DNA of 8,226 nucleotides from JAIPIY01 sp964489785 (GCA_964489785.1 CAZAZY010000026.1:1-8226); one strand, 5' to 3'; shown: positions 1 to 5,773, counted from the stretch's first letter. Notes: generated by a model not told the origin, from the sequence alone. Numbers and translations: made by a program.

Positions 1-62
1 CCGTTATTTTTTTTATGTAATTGCAAAGATGCTTTGTCGAATTTTGATGTCATATATTAAAA

Positions 63-569
63 TTATTTTCTCACTAAAAGTCCGTATAATTTCCCCACCA
101 AGGCAACTGAAAGAAGAATTCCAACCAAATAAAACAACATCCAGTATTTAAAGAGTGCCACAATAATCACCCATCCCGTATGTTGCATCTTATATACTAT
201 CACATCAAATGAAACGCCGGAAATAGAGTCTGCATATGATACAGAACCCTCTTCTGTTTCAGTGTCTGGGGATACAGGTTCGACTGATTCAAGATATTCA
301 AACTCTAATGTCGCCTTTTTTACCAGGGCATGTTCATACTGTCCTATTCGAAACGTCTCCAAAAAAGAAACAATACTGGTTAGCGGACCAGCAATACCTG
401 CTGGGAATTGTTCAATGATAGACTGACTAGCACCCTGAAAAACAGCATCTACTGCCTGTGATTCCATATTGTTTTCTTCCACAGCAAATACAGACGTCGC
501 TGACAGGAAAACAATGACCATAACAATAATTATACTTGCGGATGATTTCTTCATAGATAATGCATTCAT
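63..569 (-). CDS. Small exported or membrane-anchored protein of unknown function
   Basis: I do not recognise this 168-residue protein. It starts with a lysine pair (K7, K8), a hydrophobic stretch at about 11-28 and a plausible signal peptidase site after V27-F28-A29. The middle (30-130) is soluble-looking and acidic, with a Glu/Thr/Ser-rich patch near 92-108. The C-terminus holds a long hydrophobic segment (about 133-163), either one long helix or a tight hairpin, ending in a basic R-K tail. The expected topology is an extracytoplasmic domain anchored by its C-terminus. It starts 8 bp after the stop of the nuclease gene, with no promoter or terminator between, so the two are probably co-transcribed. 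A second ATG five codons in (position 554) gives a more typical Met-Lys-Lys start; neither start has a Shine-Dalgarno sequence. The gene is probably real, but its function is open. Confidence 0.75.
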   Translation of the reverse strand: MNALSMKKSSASIIIVMVIVFLSATSVFAVEENNMESQAVDAVFQGASQSIIEQFPAGIAGPLTSIVSFLETFRIGQYEHALVKKATLEFEYLESVEPVSPDTETEEGSVSYADSISGVSFDVIVYKMQHTGWVIIVALFKYWMLFYLVGILLSVALVGKLYGLLVRK

Positions 570-577
570 ATTATTTT

Positions 578-1402
578 CTAAGCTAATAATTTTTGAGCTT
601 CCATAATGAGCACCTCTGCCTGTTTTTTTGTTATCTTAAAACCATCAACCAGTTCAGAAATTTCATAAGGCAGAAGATCTTGCGCTAACACCATTTTTTG
701 TTCTGCAAATAATTTTAACAATTCCGGGGTCATAGATGGCAACACCGTAATGGGATAGAGTTTTTTCTTTTCAATCATTTTTTCCAATGAATTCCCACGG
801 GGATAGCTCCAACCTACCAGTTTTATACCTTTGCATTTTGCATAATGAATTGCAGATGAGGTAAATTTTGTATTCGTGACCACCCACATAGTATATTCAT
901 TATCTGTATTATTTTTCTGATTATCTTTAATGTCCAGTAATCGTGCATAGGCATACATAATGACATCAACATGCGTTTTAATACTTTGAGAATTTCTGTA
1001 TTTTGCTTCAACTAAAAAATGTAATTTTCCTTTGCGGGCATAAATATCAACTTCGTGTTTTAGACATTCCCCCTGCATCCAAATTCCTTGTTCTGTTTCA
1101 TATCCATAGGCTTGTAGTAATGTTGCAATATATTGTTCAAAGACAAATCCTGCGGGACCCAATGCTGCAATACCACGACGTAGGCTATAATTAGCAGCAA
1201 GATTTGGTTGCTCTACCACAAGATGACGTAGTGCTGTTCGAAAAATAGCAGTTGTCGTCATTCCAGGTTTCAGATCTGATTTTATACTGTCGCATATTTT
1301 TTGTGCAGTATCAGGCGAAGCACCTGCATGCATAATCGATGTGCATAACTTATCACTTGAAAAAGTTTCCTTTTCTCCTGTTTCTTTGATAACTTCAATC
1401 AT
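578..1402 (-). CDS. ATP-cone domain fused to Mrr-like PD-(D/E)XK nuclease
   Basis: A 274-residue two-domain protein. Residues 1-82 match an ATP-cone, the nucleotide-binding regulatory module of NrdR and class I/III ribonucleotide reductases: V4-I-K-E-T-G near the start, an F14..KL19..I23..AG27 helix, a central G47-M-T-T turn, and a Y72-S-L-R-R...LGP closing helix. Residues 83-195 look like an Mrr/RecB-type endonuclease fold: F88-E89 in the first helix, D119, then E132-x-K134 after a beta strand, the expected D...ExK metal-binding set, followed by a V-V-T-N-T-K-F strand and an A-x-x-Y-A helix. The last 60 or so residues are helical and resemble a helix-hairpin-helix-like tail. Such fusions occur elsewhere; their role is not established. 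I infer a DNA nuclease gated by ATP/dATP. The typical VxKRxG signature of the cone is degenerate here (K-E-T-G). It is the first gene of a likely two-gene unit. Confidence 0.82.
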   Translation of the reverse strand: MIEVIKETGEKETFSSDKLCTSIMHAGASPDTAQKICDSIKSDLKPGMTTTAIFRTALRHLVVEQPNLAANYSLRRGIAALGPAGFVFEQYIATLLQAYGYETEQGIWMQGECLKHEVDIYARKGKLHFLVEAKYRNSQSIKTHVDVIMYAYARLLDIKDNQKNNTDNEYTMWVVTNTKFTSSAIHYAKCKGIKLVGWSYPRGNSLEKMIEKKKLYPITVLPSMTPELLKLFAEQKMVLAQDLLPYEISELVDGFKITKKQAEVLIMEAQKLLA

Positions 1403-1408
1403 GCTATG

Positions 1409-1417
1409 AGTATATCA
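1409..1417 (-). promoter_or_regulatory. Extended -10 promoter of the nuclease gene
   Basis: On the minus strand this reads TGATATACT, a TGn-extended -10 element. Its 3' end lies 6 nt from the ATG at 1402, so transcription would begin at or next to the start codon, giving a leaderless mRNA. No good -35 is visible (the region is the terminator hairpin of the upstream gene), which an extended -10 can tolerate. Confidence 0.4.
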
Positions 1418-1465
1418 AAAAAAACCACATTCTGCGAGATACAGAATGTGGTTTTTTGTGATATA
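1411..1465. terminator. Strong bidirectional intrinsic terminator
   Basis: The arms at 1419-1434 and 1442-1457 pair perfectly over 16 bp (core CCACATTCTG / CAGAATGTGG) around a 7-nt loop. The flanks 1411-1417 and 1459-1465 (TATATCA / TGATATA) are also complementary. A runs on the left and T runs on the right give a U tract in both directions. It ends the response-regulator transcript (stop codon at 1472) and sits directly upstream of the nuclease start. Confidence 0.92.
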
Positions 1466-1471
1466 ACTAAT

Positions 1472-1876
1472 CTATTTTTGTTGTGTTGAAAGAATATGTT
1501 CAACCTTTTCAACAACCTCCGAAGGAGTATTGTTTGCCTTTACAATGTATGCAAAAGCCCCCAATGCATTTCCACGTTCTACGTCAGCCTGGTCACCCAT
1601 GTTTGATAACACAATCTTTACCGAAGATTGACCCAACTGTTCTTTTTGCATTGCTTCCATGAATTCAAAACCATCCATGGTTGGCATAGCAATATCCAAC
1701 AAAATCGCATCTGGATTTTCTCCATTTTTCAATTTTGATAATGCAATATGTGCATCTGTCGCAGATGAAACTTCGTATCCTTGTTGTTTAAATTTTAACG
1801 CATACATATCCAACAAGAATATGTCGTCATCAACGATTAATATCTTCCCTTTTATGTTTTGTGTTTGAGTTTCCAT
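1472..1876 (-). CDS. Single-domain (CheY-like) response regulator
   Basis: A 134-residue stand-alone receiver domain. The acidic triad is at D16-D17-D18, the phospho-acceptor is D61 in the L-L-D-I-A-M-P strand end, the switch Ser is S91 (V-L-S-N-M-G) and the conserved Lys is K113 (Y-I-V-K-A). All key residues are intact, so it should be phosphorylated at D61. There is no DNA-binding or enzymatic output domain; the protein ends about 20 residues after K113. It must therefore act through protein-protein contact or as a phosphorelay intermediate. It lies 73 bp downstream of the histidine kinase gene, its obvious partner, but has its own extended -10 promoter in that gap and a strong terminator after its stop. 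The L-S-N-M-G and Y-I-V-K-A-N-N variants resemble the many receiver proteins of Patescibacteria, from recalled knowledge of the family. Confidence 0.95.
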   Translation of the reverse strand: METQTQNIKGKILIVDDDIFLLDMYALKFKQQGYEVSSATDAHIALSKLKNGENPDAILLDIAMPTMDGFEFMEAMQKEQLGQSSVKIVLSNMGDQADVERGNALGAFAYIVKANNTPSEVVEKVEHILSTQQK

Positions 1877-1917
1877 ACTATATAAATCTAGTTTTAATCA
1901 AAAAATAATCTATACAA

Positions 1918-1946
1918 AGTATACCACATCTATAAAAAGATTTACA
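1918..1946 (-). promoter_or_regulatory. Promoter of the response regulator
   Basis: On the minus strand, TGTAAA (-35-like, 1941-1946), a 17-nt spacer and TATACT (1918-1923) with an extended TGG immediately before it. The predicted start near 1911 leaves a leader of roughly 35 nt before the ATG at 1876. It allows the regulator to be made independently of the sensor-kinase operon. Confidence 0.5.
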
Positions 1947-1949
1947 TTA

Positions 1950-2810
1950 CTAGGGTACAGTTTGTACATTCTTGTCAAATGGTAAAAATACTGAAAAATT
2001 AGTCCCCTTTCCTTTTCCTTCGGATTGTACGTCTATAGAACCTTTATGATCATGAACGATTTGTTTTGCCAGATACAGACCCAATCCTGAACCCCCTGTA
2101 TTTAATTTCCCAGATTCAGTACGTCCAAACTTTTGAAACAGTTTATCACGATCATCTGCATCAATACCAACACCTGTATCAATAATTGATACCAGGACGC
2201 CCATTTGTTGAGTATCCATTACAACACGAATAGATCCCGAAGGGGTATATTTAATGGCATTATCAATAAAATTCAAGAAAACTTGCCGTAATTTTTGTTC
2301 ATCACCTAATATGGTATATATACTACCACCCGTTGTTTCCATCGATAAAGAAAGATTTTTTTTATGTGCCACAACTTCTAGTTCTTTGATCATTTGCGAA
2401 AGAAGATGCATGAGATCAAGTTTCTCGAATTGATAACGCAAACCACCTTGTTCTATTTTTGATACATTCAAGAAATCTTCAATTACCTTTGCAAGATTTT
2501 GTGTAGATTGAAAAATACGAGACAATGGTTCTTTTAATAAATCAGGAAACACACCATACGTACCATCTAATATCAAAGACGCATAGCCCTTGATAGCAGT
2601 TAACGGACTACGCAATTGATGTGTTGCTAATGACAAGAATTCTGTTTTTAATTTATCCAATTCTTTAAGTTTATCATTAGCTAACGATAATTCTGCAGAC
2701 AGACGTTCTAATTTCTGACGTTGTTCTACCAATTCAAGATTTCTCTTGTATAATTCTTCGGTAACCTTTTTAATCTCTTTATTTTCATCAGAGGCGGTGT
2801 GTTCATCCAT
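1950..2810 (-). CDS. Cytoplasmic sensor histidine kinase without a sensor domain
   Basis: A 286-residue HisKA/HATPase_c kinase. Residues 10-60 form a charged heptad-rich coiled coil. The H box is T63-H64-Q-L-R-S-P-L-T, with H64 as the phosphorylation site. The catalytic domain has the N box (N180-F-I-D-N184), G1 (D211-T-G-V-G215), an F box around F225-F228 and G2 (G240-S-G-L-G244), so it looks fully active. It has no transmembrane segment and no PAS, GAF or HAMP domain, so input must arrive through the coiled coil from another protein. It follows the 92-residue protein by 22 bp; the 8-TM sensor-like gene is upstream of that, and the receiver gene is downstream. I infer that the coiled coil docks onto the membrane protein or the small protein. 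The start ATG lacks a Shine-Dalgarno sequence; a TATATA sits 6 nt before it. Confidence 0.96.
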   Translation of the reverse strand: MDEHTASDENKEIKKVTEELYKRNLELVEQRQKLERLSAELSLANDKLKELDKLKTEFLSLATHQLRSPLTAIKGYASLILDGTYGVFPDLLKEPLSRIFQSTQNLAKVIEDFLNVSKIEQGGLRYQFEKLDLMHLLSQMIKELEVVAHKKNLSLSMETTGGSIYTILGDEQKLRQVFLNFIDNAIKYTPSGSIRVVMDTQQMGVLVSIIDTGVGIDADDRDKLFQKFGRTESGKLNTGGSGLGLYLAKQIVHDHKGSIDVQSEGKGKGTNFSVFLPFDKNVQTVP

Positions 2811-2832
2811 AATTAGTATATATTAGAAAGAA

Positions 2833-3111
2833 TTATTTTAGGCTTTCAGGAACTTCTTCAGGTGACATATGAGAAGTAATATCACGAACAACTTCGCGAC
2901 ATACTTCATGAGAAATACGCCCAAACAATTCTTCGTATTGCTGAACTAAACGATCAATAATCTCTCGATTATTACTTGGGATTTGAACTGCTTTGTGAGA
3001 AGGATCTATTTCAAGACCTTCAACCTTACCCGCTTCACTCCAAGCAATAGGACCAATGATCATTTCTTGTTCTTTAATAATTCGTATTGCAATTTGGTCT
3101 AGTGTTGTCAT
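2833..3111 (-). CDS. Small conserved-looking protein between sensor and kinase
   Basis: I do not recognise a named domain in this 92-residue protein. It is soluble, with no signal peptide or membrane segment. Visible parts are an N-terminal helix (2-28) containing Q15-E-M-I-I-G-P-I-A-W24, a short extended segment (33-45), an amphipathic helix (48-64, ending Y-E-E-L-F-G), a helix with C70, and a Pro/Glu-rich tail. I recall similar short proteins with an I-I-G-P-L-A-W motif from Patescibacteria genomes, but could not check this. Reading can also begin at an upstream ATG (3150), overlapping the previous gene by 20 bp; I prefer 3111 because the extra 13 residues look unlike the rest. It lies 19 bp after the membrane sensor gene and 22 bp before the kinase gene, so a role as adaptor or input modulator for that kinase is the natural inference. 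Confidence 0.75.
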   Translation of the reverse strand: MTTLDQIAIRIIKEQEMIIGPIAWSEAGKVEGLEIDPSHKAVQIPSNNREIIDRLVQQYEELFGRISHEVCREVVRDITSHMSPEEVPESLK

Positions 3112-3130
3112 GGTATTTATATAGATATTA

Positions 3131-3973
3131 TTATACATTATTATGCTCATGTCTAGCTAATTCTAGTTTAGAAGGATCCATTAAGGCAACTCCATAACTT
3201 AGACAAAACATTGCACAGGTAAACAAAAGATCAACCCAATTAGCAACAAAGAAGGTTTCCTGTGTTGTTGTATAACTAAAACCAAAATCAGCAAAATAAT
3301 TAAAAACAAAGGCCATTAAAATAAGCATAATCGGAATTTTAAAAACACCCCCAAGGTAATTAAAAGATAATCCAAATACCAGTAAAGATACTGTTAAAAT
3401 AAACAGATCACCTATTGGATAAGCTAAATCAAAAAATAATTTTGTAGAATCTGAAATGTCTCCAACATAGCCCCCTCGCGCAACAACAATCAAAAGATAA
3501 TATGATAAAAAAGATAAAACTACTGGCAAGATTAAAGCAAAGATTTTACCAGATGATTTTCTCAATTGAAATTTTGCGCCTGTTGCCTTTGAAAGATTAA
3601 TCATTCCTACAATCCATAGTGGCCAACTGATTATATATGCTAAATCAGCAAAAGAAGGATACGGCACTTCTACTGCTGATGTAAAGTTGTAAAAAGAGAA
3701 AATTAATGTACCAATACCCCAAGTAAGTAAACCGGCAGACAAAAACAACACAGACCTTCCTATTGCACTTTTATGCCCACCCCATTTACTTGAATTTAAA
3801 AAACCAAATAACGCACCTAATATAGGTAAAATACCCATCATTGCACCATAAATATAATTTTCGATAAGATTTTCCAATCCACGAATATTAATTAAACCCC
3901 AAGCAAAAACCATCAGAATAAAAAAAGTTAAAACAATCTTACTATATAAATTAAAATATTTTTCTGTTTGCAT
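3131..3973 (-). CDS. Eight-TM sensor-like membrane protein
   Basis: A 280-residue integral membrane protein with about eight hydrophobic helices, near residues 12-29, 39-59, 72-95, 107-127, 144-165, 179-204, 211-232 and 242-265, and a short charged tail. Two motifs stand out: P-Y-P-S-F-A-D-L-A-Y before and in helix 4, and D-L-A-Y-P-I-G-D-L in helix 6. Such Y-P-S-x-A-D and D-x-x-Y-P-x-G-D motifs are familiar from multi-TM input regions fused to GGDEF/EAL domains or histidine kinases in other bacteria. Here no output domain follows; the protein ends shortly after the last helix. As the first gene of an apparent operon with an unknown small protein and a sensor-less kinase, it probably supplies the membrane input in trans. 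The ligand cannot be told from the sequence. A TATAAT promoter lies just upstream. Confidence 0.85.
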   Translation of the reverse strand: MQTEKYFNLYSKIVLTFFILMVFAWGLINIRGLENLIENYIYGAMMGILPILGALFGFLNSSKWGGHKSAIGRSVLFLSAGLLTWGIGTLIFSFYNFTSAVEVPYPSFADLAYIISWPLWIVGMINLSKATGAKFQLRKSSGKIFALILPVVLSFLSYYLLIVVARGGYVGDISDSTKLFFDLAYPIGDLFILTVSLLVFGLSFNYLGGVFKIPIMLILMAFVFNYFADFGFSYTTTQETFFVANWVDLLFTCAMFCLSYGVALMDPSKLELARHEHNNV

Positions 3974-3998
3974 GATAAATTAAAAAGTTATTAGTATT

Positions 3999-4027
3999 AT
4001 TATATACCTCGAGAAAGAACAATGCAA
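3999..4027 (-). promoter_or_regulatory. Promoter of the sensor-kinase operon
   Basis: On the minus strand, TTGCAT (4022-4027), a 17-nt spacer and a perfect TATAAT (3999-4004). The predicted start is near 3992, giving a leader of about 18 nt with no Shine-Dalgarno sequence. It would drive the membrane protein, the small protein and the kinase. Confidence 0.55.
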
Positions 4028-4033
4028 ATATTT

Positions 4034-4537
4034 TTATTTACATTTAAAGAGATATTTTGCACAATGTTTTTTAAAAACAAGATTTTCTTTTTCTTTTTGT
4101 GATAAATCATTAAAAGCAAGAATTGATCCTTTACATTTTTTTGAACCACAAATACACTTTACACTCAATTCGTCAACTCCTTTAACCCAAGAAAATTCAC
4201 TCATCCAGTAAGAATAAGTAATTTCATCACCTTTTTTAATTTTTTTAAGTGCATACAAATTAGGAAAACCGTCATTGCGAGTATTCATATATGCATTTGG
4301 ATCACATGAATGATTCCAATATTTACCAGTCCATTTTGTTGGCATATAGTGTTTATTTTTATCAATTTGAATAGAACAATGACCAGTCTGGTGATCTAAT
4401 AGTTTACCATAGCCATGCATTATAAAATCACCAATATTGAAATCTTTATTAGCAAAACAAGTATAACCATAACCCCGAGGAGAAAGCCCAGTAAAAACAT
4501 TCTCTTGGTTTATTTTTAATATTTCTTCTTGAGTCAT
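4034..4537 (-). CDS. SET-domain protein, putative lysine methyltransferase
   Basis: A 167-residue protein consisting of little more than a SET domain, the S-adenosylmethionine-dependent protein lysine methyltransferase fold. Visible hallmarks: R21-G-Y-G (the G-x-G cofactor loop), G36-D-F after the first strands, the knot motif N75-H-S-C-D-P-N81, G103-D-E-I-T-Y-S-Y110 (the E-L-x-x-D-Y counterpart with its catalytic-site tyrosines), and a post-SET motif C128-x-C130-x4-C135-K-G. The last, with C78, would bind a zinc ion that closes the active site, as in eukaryotic SET enzymes. There is no pre-SET or targeting domain. The last 30 residues are Lys-rich. The substrate is unknown; ribosomal or DNA-binding proteins are possible. 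It is a single-gene unit with its own TATAAT box; no methylation partner is evident nearby. SET genes are uncommon in bacteria, and lateral acquisition is plausible. Confidence 0.93.
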   Translation of the reverse strand: MTQEEILKINQENVFTGLSPRGYGYTCFANKDFNIGDFIMHGYGKLLDHQTGHCSIQIDKNKHYMPTKWTGKYWNHSCDPNAYMNTRNDGFPNLYALKKIKKGDEITYSYWMSEFSWVKGVDELSVKCICGSKKCKGSILAFNDLSQKEKENLVFKKHCAKYLFKCK

Positions 4538-4550
4538 AAAAACATTACTA

Positions 4551-4556
4551 ATTATA
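4551..4556 (-). promoter_or_regulatory. -10 element of the SET gene
   Basis: A perfect TATAAT on the minus strand, 13 nt before the ATG at 4537, implying a leader of only about 6-7 nt. The -35 position falls in the U tract and arm of the terminator at 4574-4600 and has no recognisable TTGACA. Confidence 0.45.
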
Positions 4557-4562
4557 CTATAT

Positions 4563-4606
4563 AAAAAAATAAAACGCTAGGTGCTTTTCAACACTAGCGT
4601 TTTTTT
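4563..4606. terminator. Bidirectional intrinsic terminator after the PQ-loop-like gene
   Basis: Arms ACGCTAGGTG (4574-4583) and CACTAGCGT (4592-4600) pair with one bulged base around an 8-nt loop. T-rich tracts follow in both directions: 4563-4573 read on the minus strand, and 4601-4606 on the plus strand. The stop codon of the minus-strand gene (4594-4596) lies inside the hairpin. Confidence 0.85.
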
Positions 4607-5253
4607 CGATCACGAATCTTCCCCAGAATAACGGCAAAAAAAATAGAACCATTACCAAGAAAAAGATACACCGGACTAGCCCAATCACTAACTCCTTCGG
4701 CATGCATGGCCCATCTGGTGATTGCCAGCACAGCAATTGTGCTGGACAACCATTCGATTCCCCATGCCCAAATAGATTCTTTGTCTGGATTCTTCCAAGC
4801 ATTTTGAACCGTTGGGATGATGCCAAATACATCAGCGATCAAACTTATGATCAGTGTGTATACCATATAATGCACGGGTAACGCATACGCCACCACCAGG
4901 TAACACACGACAGAAATCACCGCACCACCAGCGCACACATAATCCAATAGAACCCATGATATCCTGTCTTCACCTTTGACCACCGACAATATCGCGATAA
5001 CAAAAGCTCCAACAACATACACCAAGGTCAGATACCCTCCTGCACAATTTTGCAATTTTTCATCCAAAGTTTCCCCCGGAGCCAAATCTACCGAACTGGC
5101 AAGAACGACCAACCAAACAAATCCCAGTATCCACCAAGATGATTTTGAAGGTCGTGTTTTTCCAAACAAAATGGTACTGATGTACCATACATGAGCTAGC
5201 AAAGAAAGAAATCCTGCCAACTCATTCAATGCGAAAAAGTTCAGAATTTCCAT
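4594..5253 (-). CDS. Seven-TM membrane protein with two PQ-loop-like halves
   Basis: A 219-residue integral membrane protein with about seven helices (near 9-30, 39-56, 74-92, 99-124, 128-146, 161-182 and 192-211) and a basic tail (R214-D-R-K-K-R). Two segments look like copies of one another: 12-47, with G31-K-T-R-P35 and S39-W40, and 139-170, with P147-T-V-Q-N-A-W-K-N-P156, then E159-S160-I-W162. The pattern of a helix, a P or W, a short K-x-P loop, then S-x-W at the start of the next helix recalls PQ-loop/SWEET and PnuC-like transporters. The family assignment is therefore tentative: a small-solute transporter or a sensor built from a duplicated three-helix unit. It has its own promoter with an inverted repeat, and a terminator overlapping its stop. 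The ATG start gives a sensible N-terminal helix. Confidence 0.8.
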   Translation of the reverse strand: MEILNFFALNELAGFLSLLAHVWYISTILFGKTRPSKSSWWILGFVWLVVLASSVDLAPGETLDEKLQNCAGGYLTLVYVVGAFVIAILSVVKGEDRISWVLLDYVCAGGAVISVVCYLVVAYALPVHYMVYTLIISLIADVFGIIPTVQNAWKNPDKESIWAWGIEWLSSTIAVLAITRWAMHAEGVSDWASPVYLFLGNGSIFFAVILGKIRDRKKR

Positions 5254-5297
5254 CTGTGTTAGTTTTTATGTTTACAATGTGCGAATGATTAGATTTT

Positions 5298-5326
5298 ATT
5301 ATACACTATTTATGTATAATAGTCAA
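5298..5326 (-). promoter_or_regulatory. Promoter of the PQ-loop-like membrane gene, with an inverted repeat
   Basis: On the minus strand, TTGACT (5321-5326), a 17-nt spacer and a perfect TATAAT (5298-5303). The predicted start is near 5291, with a leader of about 37 nt. A perfect 8-bp inverted repeat, ATTATACA-N7-TGTATAAT (5298-5320), covers the -10 and most of the spacer and could be an operator. Confidence 0.75.
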
Positions 5327-5342
5327 CATCATCTAATACTCT

Positions 5343-5738
5343 TTAGTAAATATCCCCTTCTGGGTATTTTGTTCCTCGTTTCAAGAAATTGACTTCAGTA
5401 TCTTTGAGTTCAAATCTTTCAGTAAAATATTTTACGATAAAATCAGTATCCATTCCATTTTTACAAGTATATGCATCAATACTGACAAAACCTCGTTTTG
5501 GAAATGTATGAATACTGATGTGACTTTCTGCAATTACTACAAAACCGCTCCAACCCCCTGGATCCTTGATATGATTTGGTTCTGCCCAGAATACTTGTGG
5601 CTCTGACAATGTTGTCATCTCCAATTTTGCTGGTAAATCTGACAAGGAACCCAATACAAGATCTTTGTTGTTTAATAATGCTTCGTTTCCTCCGTAACCA
5701 TCAATAGTTACGTGTTCTCCAAAATGTGATGTATTCAT
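5343..5738 (-). CDS. speD: Pyruvoyl-dependent decarboxylase proenzyme, SpeD (AdoMet decarboxylase) family
   Basis: A 131-residue protein matching the prokaryotic S-adenosylmethionine decarboxylase family, which makes the aminopropyl donor for spermidine synthesis. The proenzyme cleaves itself between E71 and S72 (A-E-S-H-I-S-I-H-T-F-P), S72 becoming the pyruvoyl group; H77 and C92 (A-Y-T-C) match the family's catalytic histidine and cysteine. N-terminal F6-G-E-H9 and D13 fit the usual G-x-H...D start. A loop of about eight extra residues (around 53-63, P-N-H-I-K-D-P-G-G-W) precedes the cleavage strand compared with the Thermotoga enzyme as I remember it. The ATG at 5738 is chosen because the frame extends upstream only to a TTG and the added residues match nothing in the family. 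No spermidine synthase gene (speE) is nearby. SpeD homologues specific for ornithine or arginine are known, some from the Candidate Phyla Radiation, so substrate is not certain. Confidence 0.93.
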   Translation of the reverse strand: MNTSHFGEHVTIDGYGGNEALLNNKDLVLGSLSDLPAKLEMTTLSEPQVFWAEPNHIKDPGGWSGFVVIAESHISIHTFPKRGFVSIDAYTCKNGMDTDFIVKYFTERFELKDTEVNFLKRGTKYPEGDIY

Positions 5739-5744
5739 ATATAC

Positions 5745-5773
5745 AATGTAACAAAAAAATACAATCAACGCAA
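5745..5773 (-). promoter_or_regulatory. Possible promoter of speD giving a leaderless mRNA
   Basis: On the minus strand, TTGCGT (5768-5773), a 17-nt spacer and TACATT (5745-5750), ending 6 nt before the ATG at 5738, so the transcript would start at the initiation codon. The hexamers are weak. An alternative pair, TTGATT (5763-5768) and TGTATA (5740-5745), also with a 17-nt spacer, would start transcription inside the gene and is less useful. Confidence 0.3.

Noticed and set aside
10..45. Small hairpin (CAAAG-ATG-CTTTG) near a T run, as terminator of the 63-569 gene
   Set aside because: The stem is five bp and the homopolymer run reads as A, not T, on the minus strand downstream of the hairpin, so it does not fit an intrinsic terminator for that gene.
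3112..3150. Upstream ATG extending the 92-residue protein to 105 residues
   Set aside because: The added residues are Asn/Ile/Tyr-rich, overlap the end of the membrane gene and do not resemble the rest of the protein; the ATG at 3111 is more credible.
4557..4832. Open frame in another register of the PQ-loop-like gene
   Set aside because: It overlaps a well-supported membrane protein gene with promoter and terminator, and its translation shows no recognisable protein features.
5298..5320. AT-rich hairpin as terminator of speD
   Set aside because: The stem lacks G-C pairs, is followed by A residues rather than a U tract, and coincides with a TTGACT-17-TATAAT promoter; read-through from speD into the next gene is possible.
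5739..5768. N-terminal extension of speD from a TTG
   Set aside because: The extra residues are hydrophobic, unlike any SpeD N-terminus, and come from the promoter and terminator region; the ATG at 5738 fits the family.
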